A stretch of 64,000 bases of DNA from Flavobacteriales bacterium. GTDB taxonomy: Bacteria; Bacteroidota; Bacteroidia; Flavobacteriales_D; Crocinitomicaceae. The notes under the pieces were generated by a model, which saw nothing but the letters and a program-made list of their open reading frames with translations, ran no database searches and was not told where the DNA came from. This document shows, in pieces, positions 34,979 to 42,372 of the stretch (the first letter of the stretch is position 1; each line of letters begins with the position of its first letter). The stretch is taken from assembly GCA_947497485.1 (NCBI GenBank), contig CANMHB010000013.1, positions 1-64,000 of the forward strand, given 5' to 3'. The translations under genes were made by a program, and so were the position numbers.

Positions 34979-35170
34979 ATGAGTAAAGGAACAGTAAAAT
35001 TCTTTAATGAGACCAAAGGTTTTGGATTCATCGTTGAAGAAGGCACGGGCAAAGAACATTTTGTTCACGTGACAGGATTAATCGACAAAGTCAAAGAAAA
35101 TGACGAAGTTGAGTTCGATCTTCAAGAAGGTCGTCGAGGTTTGAATGCAGTTAATGTCAAAAAAGCATAA
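34979..35170 (+). CDS. cold-shock domain protein
   Basis: A 63-residue cold-shock protein: MSKGTVKFFNETKGFGFIVEE carries RNP1 (KGFGFI, 13-18), and HFVHV (27-31) is RNP2. It binds single-stranded nucleic acid and acts as an RNA chaperone. Family length is exact. The start at 34979 is set by the family N-terminus and the -7 box just upstream; a strong terminator follows, so it is a monocistronic unit. Confidence 0.96.
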   Translation: MSKGTVKFFNETKGFGFIVEEGTGKEHFVHVTGLIDKVKENDEVEFDLQEGRRGLNAVNVKKA

Positions 35171-35197
35171 TTAAAATTCTCACTTACAAATCTTTTG

Positions 35198-35226
35198 AAA
35201 GTCGTCTCATTCAGACGACTTTTTTA
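35198..35226 (+). terminator. rho-independent terminator after cold-shock gene
   Basis: A perfect 10-bp stem AAAGTCGTCT/AGACGACTTT (35198-35207, 35213-35222) with a five-base loop and following T run. Confidence 0.88.
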
Positions 35227-35306
35227 TTGGATTTAACTTCGAATTAAAGTTTAATCAGAATTCAAAGAAATCAACAATCCATAACTGATAAATAATTGAC
35301 TGATTT

Positions 35307-35329
35307 TAACTTTGAAAATCTTAAATTTG
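35307..35329 (+). promoter_or_regulatory. tandem -7 boxes for gldF operon
   Basis: TAACTTTG (35307-35314) and TAAATTTG (35322-35329) both match TAnnTTTG. They lie inside the longest reading frame (TTG at 35296), supporting ATG 35347 as the start. Confidence 0.5.
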
Positions 35330-35346
35330 AACGCCTAAATTTTTTC

Positions 35347-36078
35347 ATGCGCGCACTTTATTTAAAAGAGATTAATAGTTTTCTTAGTTCGATAATCGGC
35401 TATGTTTTCATAGTTATTTTCTTAATCGCTTCCGGACTTTTCCATTGGGTGCTGTCATTCAACACAAACCTATTGGAAGGAACAGAAGCTGATTTAATTC
35501 CGTTCTTTAATCTTTCGCCTGTGATCTTTCTGATTTTGATTCCAGCGATTACGATGAGGTCAATTGCAGAAGAACGTCGAACTGGAACAATTGAATTACT
35601 TCTTACTCGACCAATATCTGATTTGGGAATGATTTTGGCAAAATATTTTGCAGGGGTTACACTTCTAATAATTGCGCTTATTCCTACAATTATTTACTAC
35701 ATTTCGATGTATTACTTGGGTTCACCTGTAGGTACTATAGATACTGGTTCAACTTTCACATCTTATATCGGTTTGATTTTGCTTGGTTCAGTATTTGTTT
35801 CAATCGGAATTTTTGCATCCTCACTAACGAGTAGCCAAATAGTTGCATTTATTCTCGCCATGTTTTTATGTTGGGTATTTTATGACGGGTTTAATCTTCT
35901 CGGAAACTACAGTCAAATCGGAAATTTAGATTATATCATTCAATATATTGGGATTGCATTTCATTACGATTCGATTAAAAAAGGTGTGATAGATACGAGT
36001 GATTTGATCTATTTCCTTTCTATTATTGTTGTTTTCATTAGTGCTTCCTTAACCGTTGTCAAAACCTTAAAAAAGTAA
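35347..36078 (+). CDS. gldF: gliding motility ABC transporter permease GldF
   Basis: A 243-residue ABC-2 type permease with six membrane segments: N-terminal MRALYLKEINSFLSSIIGYVF, the intracellular RSIAEERRTGTIELLLTRPISD motif between TM2 and TM3, and KGVIDTSDLIYFLSIIVVF near the end. Length and order with the next gene match GldF. GldFG with ATPase GldA is required for gliding in Flavobacterium johnsoniae but many T9SS-bearing relatives keep only parts. gldA is not in this window. Confidence 0.9.
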   Translation: MRALYLKEINSFLSSIIGYVFIVIFLIASGLFHWVLSFNTNLLEGTEADLIPFFNLSPVIFLILIPAITMRSIAEERRTGTIELLLTRPISDLGMILAKYFAGVTLLIIALIPTIIYYISMYYLGSPVGTIDTGSTFTSYIGLILLGSVFVSIGIFASSLTSSQIVAFILAMFLCWVFYDGFNLLGNYSQIGNLDYIIQYIGIAFHYDSIKKGVIDTSDLIYFLSIIVVFISASLTVVKTLKK

Positions 36079-36080
36079 CA

Positions 36081-37904
36081 ATGAAGTTCCCAAAACTAAA
36101 AACAAAAAATCTATTCAATTGGACCCTTTTGAGTTTCATATTTATCGGTGTTTTGTTGATTAATATTATTGGTTCAATTGTTGGAACGCGAATAGACATG
36201 ACCAAAGATCATCGTTATTCTCTTGCATCAGGTACTTCGAGGTTTCTAGAATCCAAAGATTACATTGAAAATCGGATAAGTCTTCAAATTTATTTGGAAG
36301 GCAATTTGCCCGCAGAATTGAAAAGTTTTCAAAATGCGTTGAAGGACAAACTTAAAGACTTTAAGTATATTGCAGGAAATCGAATTGAATATGTTTTCAT
36401 TGACCCAAATAACGGAACGAAAGAAGAGCAGCAGGAATTAAAAATCCAATTATACGACCAAGGTAGAGGGATTCTTCCAATGGAAATTCTCTATACCAAA
36501 GATGGTGAACAACGTCAAGTTATGCTTTGGCCAGGAGCAAAAATGACCTATTCTGCCAATGGAATTGTGAAGGAAAATGTTGTTCAATTTTTACCTGGAA
36601 CCAAGCCTGGTCGGCCATATAATTTAGCTGGAATGACTGAAATGATTGAAATGGGACTCAATAATCTTGAATACAACCTTATTTCGAACATGCGCAGACT
36701 CACGCAAACTGAAAAACAACGAATAGGTTTTTTACAAGGTCATGGTGAACTTAACTATCCTGAAACGCAGCGTGCACGAGCGCTAATTGCACCTTATTTT
36801 TCGATTGCTGATGTATCATTAAACGATTCAATCGCTGCATTGGAAGATATTGAAGGCTTGGTTATTGCCGATCCTAAAAAGCCGTTTTCTGACCGCGATC
36901 TTTATTTAATCGATCAGTTTGTGATGCGTGGAGGCAAGCTTATGTGTTTTTTAAACACACTTGATATGAATGAAGATACCCTAATGACAAGAGGTACATC
37001 TCATACAACACGAAAAAATTTAATGATCGATCGTATGTTATATGATTATGGTCTGAAGGTCAATGAAAATTATGTGCTGGATGTCAACTGTGCGCCGAAA
37101 ATCGTTCCTTATGCTGATCAAACCTATATTCCATGGTTTTTTAGCATCCTTGCGACCCCATCGTCTCACCCGATAACAAGAAACATAGAACCTGTCTATC
37201 TAAAATATGCTAACGAGATTCAATTTGTTAAGCTAGATAATTTGGCGTTGACTCCTATATTGACTACTTCTACAAATTCTAACAAAACTGGCTTGGCTCC
37301 ATTAGTTAGTTTAGGTTTTCCAATGAATTTTGGTAGAAACCCAGAGCTCATTCAAAATCCAGAAGATGAAGTTAATAAGTTATGCGTTGCTGGTCTTTCT
37401 GAAGGATATTTCAGGTCTCATTTTGAAAATCGTGTTGTTCCAGAATTTATCAATCGTGTTAATGCTAAAAATATCCCCAAACAATATCATTACAAAAATA
37501 AGAGTGAAAAAGAAGGAAAGGTCCTTGTTGTAGGAAATGGGAAATTTATTTTTAATCGGTATGATTCAATGCCAAATCCACGGGGTATGGGTTATGTTTA
37601 TGTGCCAAATCAGTTCAATGATTTAAAGTTGGATCCAGATTTGTATCAGCGTAACATTCCACTCTATCATGGAAATCAAGAGTTTTTTCAGAATATTGTT
37701 GATTATATGATGGGTGACAACTCAGTTCTTGACATTCGAAGCCGCCAAATAGAAATAAAGAAAATTGACAAGGAAAAAATTAAACTTTATGCGGGTTTTT
37801 ACAAGTTTGTTAACTTGCTTGCGCCAATCGGTATCATTTTACTTTTAGCATTCGTTCTCAATTTCATTCGAAAAAGAAAATATGCTCAGCTACCTAAGAA
37901 ATAA
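36081..37904 (+). CDS. gldG: gliding motility ABC transporter component GldG
   Basis: A 607-residue protein with an N-terminal membrane helix (WTLLSFIFIGVLLINIIGSIVG), an extracytoplasmic GldG/ABC-type auxiliary domain (DMTKDHRYSLASGT, IEYVFIDPN, RIGFLQGHGELNYPETQRA, DPKKPFSDRDLYLIDQFVMRGGKLMCFL) and a C-terminal membrane helix (LLAPIGIILLLAFVLNFI). It starts two bases after gldF and should form the membrane complex with it. Confidence 0.92.
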   Translation: MKFPKLKTKNLFNWTLLSFIFIGVLLINIIGSIVGTRIDMTKDHRYSLASGTSRFLESKDYIENRISLQIYLEGNLPAELKSFQNALKDKLKDFKYIAGNRIEYVFIDPNNGTKEEQQELKIQLYDQGRGILPMEILYTKDGEQRQVMLWPGAKMTYSANGIVKENVVQFLPGTKPGRPYNLAGMTEMIEMGLNNLEYNLISNMRRLTQTEKQRIGFLQGHGELNYPETQRARALIAPYFSIADVSLNDSIAALEDIEGLVIADPKKPFSDRDLYLIDQFVMRGGKLMCFLNTLDMNEDTLMTRGTSHTTRKNLMIDRMLYDYGLKVNENYVLDVNCAPKIVPYADQTYIPWFFSILATPSSHPITRNIEPVYLKYANEIQFVKLDNLALTPILTTSTNSNKTGLAPLVSLGFPMNFGRNPELIQNPEDEVNKLCVAGLSEGYFRSHFENRVVPEFINRVNAKNIPKQYHYKNKSEKEGKVLVVGNGKFIFNRYDSMPNPRGMGYVYVPNQFNDLKLDPDLYQRNIPLYHGNQEFFQNIVDYMMGDNSVLDIRSRQIEIKKIDKEKIKLYAGFYKFVNLLAPIGIILLLAFVLNFIRKRKYAQLPKK

Positions 37905-37907
37905 ATT

Positions 37908-38993
37908 ATGAATAAAAAATTCATTACCATCGTTGCTGCGGTCTTAACACTCATAGCACTCGGTTGGTATACATTCAAATTAGTAGGAGACGATGGGACT
38001 TCAGACTCCCAATATATTGAATTCGCTGTTGAGGATACAACTACTATCGACAAAATCATTATTACTGATCCATTCTCGCAAAGAATGGAACTATTGAAAA
38101 AGGACAAAGAATGGACAGATGGCAAAGGAGGTTGTATTTCTCAAACAAATGTTCATTTCATTCTTGAAGCATTTAGTAAAATTACATTTAAAGGCTATCT
38201 TCCTGAAAAAGCACAAAAGAAATTCACTGAATTAATGGCAACGAGCCATACAAAAGTTGAAATCTTTCAAGATGGTGAATGGATTAAAACCTGGTATATC
38301 GGTCCTGCGGCCCAAGATCATTTGGGTCAGATTATGCTTTTAGAAACAGCAGATGATGGAAAAAGTGCATACCCTGTAATGATGAGCATTAAAGGAATGT
38401 ATGGCATTATTGAACCAAGATTTTTTGCTGATAATCGAAAATGGATTTGTACCAATATATTCAGTCTAGAGCTTCAGAAAATTGCGCGCGTTGATGTTAA
38501 ATTCCCTAAGGAACCCTATCGCAGTTTTTCAATTTCTCAAAAAAACATGAATTTCACGATTAAACAAAATGGTCAGAAATTATCAGAAGTTGATACGTCA
38601 AACGTCTTTCGTTATTTACAGGGTTATCGAAAGATTCATTTTGAATTAGCTAACTATGAGCTAAATAAAAAACAATGTGACAGCCTTAAAAAGACAACAC
38701 CTTTCTGTGTTTTGTCATTGAAAGAAACTTCTGGTAAATCAACTAAATTAAGAATGTTCAGAATTTCATCAAAAGTACCTCAGCGCAATGAATTTGGTGA
38801 AAGTGTAGATATGGATATGAATAAATTTTGGTGTGAATTACCGAATGGTGATTTAGTTAAATGTCAATACTTTACTTTTAATCCATTAATCCTAGGACAC
38901 GTTTTCTTTCCAGCAATGGAAAAACAGTTTCCTATAAGCGAATTAAATAAAGAGGTAATTACAGAAGACCCATTAAAAAAGAAAATCGAATAG
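37908..38993 (+). CDS. DUF4340-like exported/anchored protein, gldFG operon
   Basis: A 361-residue protein with a single N-terminal membrane helix (KKFITIVAAVLTLIALGWYTF) and a large extracytoplasmic part with DUF4340-like features: IDKIIITDP, MELLKKDKEWTDG, and a C-terminal proteins-only half rich in aromatic strands. It begins three bases after gldG, and DUF4340 proteins commonly accompany GldG-like ABC systems, so it probably joins that complex. A bidirectional terminator closes the operon. Confidence 0.72.
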   Translation: MNKKFITIVAAVLTLIALGWYTFKLVGDDGTSDSQYIEFAVEDTTTIDKIIITDPFSQRMELLKKDKEWTDGKGGCISQTNVHFILEAFSKITFKGYLPEKAQKKFTELMATSHTKVEIFQDGEWIKTWYIGPAAQDHLGQIMLLETADDGKSAYPVMMSIKGMYGIIEPRFFADNRKWICTNIFSLELQKIARVDVKFPKEPYRSFSISQKNMNFTIKQNGQKLSEVDTSNVFRYLQGYRKIHFELANYELNKKQCDSLKKTTPFCVLSLKETSGKSTKLRMFRISSKVPQRNEFGESVDMDMNKFWCELPNGDLVKCQYFTFNPLILGHVFFPAMEKQFPISELNKEVITEDPLKKKIE

Positions 38994-39013
38994 ATTTTGT
39001 AATCTTTGAAAAT

Positions 39014-39042
39014 AAAAAAAGCCGAATTAATCGGCTTTTTTT
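39014..39042. terminator. bidirectional terminator between gldFG operon and zinc-ribbon operon
   Basis: Stem AAAAAAAGCCGA / TCGGCTTTTTTT with loop ATTAA; A and T tracts flank both sides, so it can stop transcription from either direction between the two convergent operons. Confidence 0.88.
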
Positions 39043-39062
39043 ATTGATTTGAATTCCTGATA

Positions 39063-39818
39063 CTATTGATTCTCCTCCCCTTGAAAAGGAACCAAGATAC
39101 GTCCGCAATGTTCGCAAACGATAATTTTCTTTTTAGTAACGATATCTAATTGTCTTTGAGGTGGTATTTTGTTATAACATCCACCACAAGAACCACGAAC
39201 GATTTGCACAACCGCTAAACCATTTTTAGCATTATCACGCAAACGATTGTAGGCAAATACAAGACGAGATTCAATTTTTTTCTTCGCATCATCAGAGGCT
39301 TTCATAAGCTTATCCTCATCTTTTTGCGTTTCACTCACGATGGCATCTAATTCTGCTTTCTTTACCTCAAGATCCGCCTTTTTCAATTCAAGACGATCTG
39401 TTGCTTCTTGCAAAAGTTCTTTTTTGCCTTCGATTTTAAATTTTGCTTCTTTCGACTTTTTCTCGTGCAATTTAATTTCAAGTTCCTGGAATTCTATTTC
39501 TTTGGAAAGTGATTCAAACTCACGATTATTTCTTACATTATTCTGCTGTTCTTTATACTTAGCAATAGCAGTTTCACTATCCTTTGATGCAATTTTACGA
39601 TCAGAAATTTCAGTTTCCAACTCTTTGATTTCATCATTGATTTTAGCGACTCTGGTATTTAATCCGCCAATTTCATCTTCTAAATCTTGAACTTCAAGAG
39701 GCAACTCTCCACGAATTGTTCTGATACTATCAATTTTAGAATCAATTTTTTGAAGTTCAAAAAGCGCATCCAATTTGTCTGCGATTGTTGTGTCCTTTTT
39801 AGTTGCAGTTGCTGCCAT
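39063..39818 (-). CDS. coiled-coil C4 zinc-ribbon protein (CdsZ-like)
   Basis: A 251-residue protein that is nearly all coiled coil (about 15-190, Glu/Lys heptads), ending in a four-cysteine zinc ribbon: C211 and C214 (SCGGCYNKIPPQ), C235 and C238 (VCEHCGRIL). This architecture is the zf-RING_7/DUF164 family, which occurs across bacteria and is proposed to bind nucleic acids. It follows the Nif3-like gene by three bases, a pairing conserved in many bacteria. Confidence 0.92.
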   Translation of the reverse strand: MAATATKKDTTIADKLDALFELQKIDSKIDSIRTIRGELPLEVQDLEDEIGGLNTRVAKINDEIKELETEISDRKIASKDSETAIAKYKEQQNNVRNNREFESLSKEIEFQELEIKLHEKKSKEAKFKIEGKKELLQEATDRLELKKADLEVKKAELDAIVSETQKDEDKLMKASDDAKKKIESRLVFAYNRLRDNAKNGLAVVQIVRGSCGGCYNKIPPQRQLDIVTKKKIIVCEHCGRILVPFQGEENQ

Positions 39819-39821
39819 GTG

Positions 39822-40916
39822 CTAAAAGTAATTTATCGGATTTGTATTTATTTTCGTTAAACGGATTGCAAAGTTAGTAAATTTTTCCTTTAATTTATCA
39901 GCAATTAAATTTGATGTAAATTGTTCACTTTCAAAATGACCAATATCTGCAATTATTACCTTTTTTTCAGCATCAAAAAATTCGTGATATTTGAAGTCCG
40001 CAGTAATGAAAATATCGGCTTTTTGTTGAATTGCTTTTTTTAAGAGGAAACTTCCTGCGCCACCACAAATCGCAACTCGACTGATGTTTTTTTCCAACAG
40101 CGCAGTGTGTCGGATAATCCCGCAATTAAATTTTTCTTTAATTAATTTTAAAAATTCGAGTTCAGACATTGGTTCATTAAGAATTCCAATCATTCCTGCT
40201 CCCTCTTCCTGATTGACATTTTCAATGGGATAAATTTCATAAGCCACCTCTTCGTAAGGATGTGCTCGAAACATGGCAATTAAAACGTCAGATATTTTGT
40301 TTCGACTAACCAAATACTCAACCCGAAATTCTTCAACTTGACTTCGGTTGTTATTTTTGCCAATAGTCGGATTAGCTAAATCATTTGGTCGAAAAGTCCC
40401 AGTTCCTGAGGTTCTGAAATGACATTCCGAATAATTTCCAATTTTTCCTCCTCCTGCATCGAAAATAGCACGATCAAGCTGGTCAATGGCATCTTTGGGT
40501 ACGAAAACCACTAGTTTGTTCAAACTGTTTTGCATTGGACTTAAAATTCGTAAGTCGTTGAGCCCAATTCGATTAGCAATTGCACGATTTACGCCTTGAA
40601 AATGGTTATCTAAATTGGTATGAATCGCATAAAGTGCAATCTTATTTTCAATGCATTTTTCAATCACTCGTTCAACATAATTGGAACCTGTAATTTTCTT
40701 TAAACCTTTGAAAATAATCGGGTGATGTGCAATAATCAAATTGCTTCCAAGTGAAATAGCTTCATCGATGACTGATTCAATAGCATCCAAACAAACGAGA
40801 ACAGAGGTAGCTTCCCAATCTTTTCTTCCGCAAAGTAGTCCAGAGTTGTCATAATCCTCTTGCAAAGACAGTGGAAAGGAATCTTCTAAAAAATCAATAA
40901 TATCACCAATAATCAT
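39822..40916 (-). CDS. Nif3-like dinuclear metal-centre protein
   Basis: A 364-residue Nif3/YbgI family protein with the inserted PII-like domain typical of longer members. Metal-binding motifs: IIAHHPIIFKGLKKI (about 60-74), YAIHTNLDN (about 97-105), and the C-terminal ADIGHFESEQF. YqfO/Nif3 proteins form hexameric toroids; biochemical role uncertain (GTP cyclohydrolase I type 2 annotations are not well supported). Operon with the zinc-ribbon gene. Confidence 0.93.
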   Translation of the reverse strand: MIIGDIIDFLEDSFPLSLQEDYDNSGLLCGRKDWEATSVLVCLDAIESVIDEAISLGSNLIIAHHPIIFKGLKKITGSNYVERVIEKCIENKIALYAIHTNLDNHFQGVNRAIANRIGLNDLRILSPMQNSLNKLVVFVPKDAIDQLDRAIFDAGGGKIGNYSECHFRTSGTGTFRPNDLANPTIGKNNNRSQVEEFRVEYLVSRNKISDVLIAMFRAHPYEEVAYEIYPIENVNQEEGAGMIGILNEPMSELEFLKLIKEKFNCGIIRHTALLEKNISRVAICGGAGSFLLKKAIQQKADIFITADFKYHEFFDAEKKVIIADIGHFESEQFTSNLIADKLKEKFTNFAIRLTKINTNPINYF

Positions 40917-40958
40917 AGCTAATTAAAATGTTTTAAGGATGAAGAGATTAAACAAAAT

Positions 40959-41672
40959 TTAAAATTTACGAGTTAATCCAAAAGTAAATCCAATTGCAGA
41001 GGTTTTATGAAGGTATCCATTGAATTTGGAATAGGTATCGGTTATTTGCGCCCGATATTGTATCCCAAGACGGAGGCCCATGTTTTTATTGAAATTTAAA
41101 ATAAATCCAGCGGAACCACCTACGGAAAGAATAAATGAATTTAAATTGTTGTAGTTTTTGACTTTCGCTTCTGCTCTTCCGCCGAGGGAATCCGTCCAAC
41201 GTTGTGATTGAAGATATGCCATTTGCATTTGCGGAATGATTCCTCCTCCTAAAAAGAAAACGAAATTTTTTCCAGTCTGAAATTTAAGTTGCAAAGGCAT
41301 TCCAATGTATCTATATTTCGTTTCATATTCGAAAGTAGAATCGTTTGTGCTTGAGCTCCATGCGTATGACTCACCATTTTGAATGAATGATAGACCACCA
41401 TCAAAGTAGATTTTTTTCGCAATTGGAGTAGACATTCCCAACGAATAGGACCAAAGATTAATTTTGCCTTCATTTGCTCGTTCCCCAAGAGGTTTATTCA
41501 AAAAATCAGGATTCGATTCAAGTGTATGATTAATAAAAAAGTAACCTGCATCCAGATAAATCCATGAATTTGTATCTTTCACAATTGCTTTGCTTTTTTC
41601 TTCATTAACTCCTACGAGTTGTGAAAGGGAATAATTTGCAACCAGCAGAAAGAGTATTGTAATCAATTTCAT
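40959..41672 (-). CDS. PorT-like outer-membrane beta-barrel protein
   Basis: A 237-residue protein with signal peptide MKLITILFLLVANYSLSQ and eight or so amphipathic strands ending GFTFGLTRKF, the aromatic/basic closing strand of small Bacteroidota outer-membrane barrels. VFFLGGGIIPQMQMAYLQSQR and LRLGIQYRAQI are typical strand pairs. Function unknown. A -7 box begins only five bases upstream of the ATG, which would give a leaderless or near-leaderless mRNA. Confidence 0.75.
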   Translation of the reverse strand: MKLITILFLLVANYSLSQLVGVNEEKSKAIVKDTNSWIYLDAGYFFINHTLESNPDFLNKPLGERANEGKINLWSYSLGMSTPIAKKIYFDGGLSFIQNGESYAWSSSTNDSTFEYETKYRYIGMPLQLKFQTGKNFVFFLGGGIIPQMQMAYLQSQRWTDSLGGRAEAKVKNYNNLNSFILSVGGSAGFILNFNKNMGLRLGIQYRAQITDTYSKFNGYLHKTSAIGFTFGLTRKF

Positions 41673-41676
41673 CTTT

Positions 41677-41684
41677 CAAAGATA
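41677..41684 (-). promoter_or_regulatory. -7 box, start-codon proximal
   Basis: CAAAGATA reads TATCTTTG on the minus strand and is separated from the ATG of the barrel gene by four bases, implying transcription starts at or next to the start codon. Confidence 0.45.
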
Positions 41685-41754
41685 TAAATTTGATAGGAGA
41701 ACCTTTATCAAAAATACTTAACTCATGTCAAGTAACAAATGTTCATACTTGAAA

Positions 41755-41762
41755 TAGCTTTG
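41755..41762 (+). promoter_or_regulatory. -7 box for YceI gene
   Basis: TAGCTTTG matches TAnnTTTG, 16 bases before the ATG. Confidence 0.45.
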
Positions 41763-41778
41763 CAAAAAATAAATAATA

Positions 41779-42306
41779 ATGGAAACAAATTGGAAGATTG
41801 ATAACCTACATAGTTCGGTAGGATTTAAAGTAAGACATATGATGATCTCGAATGTGTCTGGAACATTTGGTAATATCTCAGCTGAGGCAACCACAAATGG
41901 GGATGATTTTACAACCGCAAGAATGAATTTCAAGGCGGCAATTGATACAATTAATACTGGAGTTGCAGATCGCGATGCACATTTAAAGTCGGCTGATTTT
42001 TTTGATGTAGCGAATCATCCGGAATTACTTTTTCATTCCACTGGTGTGAAACAAGTAACTTCTGATGAACTTGAAATTTCGGGAGAAATGACGATTCATG
42101 GAGTCACAAAACCAGTTAGTTTGAAGGCAGAATTCGCAGGAATCGCTGTTGACCCTTATGGACAAACGAAAGCAGGTTTGTCAGTTAGTGGCAAAATTAA
42201 ACGAAGCGATTTTGGTTTGACATGGAGTGCAGTTACTGAGGCTGGAAATATTGTTGTTGGTGATGAGATCAAACTTGAGTGTGAAATTCAGTTGATCAAG
42301 CAATAA
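41779..42306 (+). CDS. YceI family lipid-binding protein
   Basis: A 175-residue YceI-like lipocalin-type barrel: WKIDNLHSSVGFKVRHMMISNVSGTFG at the N-terminus, DRDAHLKSADFFDVANHPELLFHST in the middle, and MTIHGVTKPVSL. YceI proteins bind polyisoprenoid or fatty amide ligands inside the barrel. Unlike E. coli YceI it has no signal peptide, so it appears cytoplasmic. Monocistronic, followed by a strong hairpin. Confidence 0.93.
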   Translation: METNWKIDNLHSSVGFKVRHMMISNVSGTFGNISAEATTNGDDFTTARMNFKAAIDTINTGVADRDAHLKSADFFDVANHPELLFHSTGVKQVTSDELEISGEMTIHGVTKPVSLKAEFAGIAVDPYGQTKAGLSVSGKIKRSDFGLTWSAVTEAGNIVVGDEIKLECEIQLIKQ

Positions 42307-42325
42307 TTTTAAATTACATTTAATC

Positions 42326-42361
42326 GAAGAAGGCTGTCAGTTTTGGCAGCCTTCTTCATTT
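42326..42361 (+). terminator. terminator after YceI gene
   Basis: A perfect 11-bp stem GAAGAAGGCTG/CAGCCTTCTTC (42326-42336, 42347-42357) with a ten-base loop and a short T tract. It lies between convergent genes, but the T tract favours the plus direction. Confidence 0.8.
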
Positions 42362-42372
42362 TGTTAAGCTTC

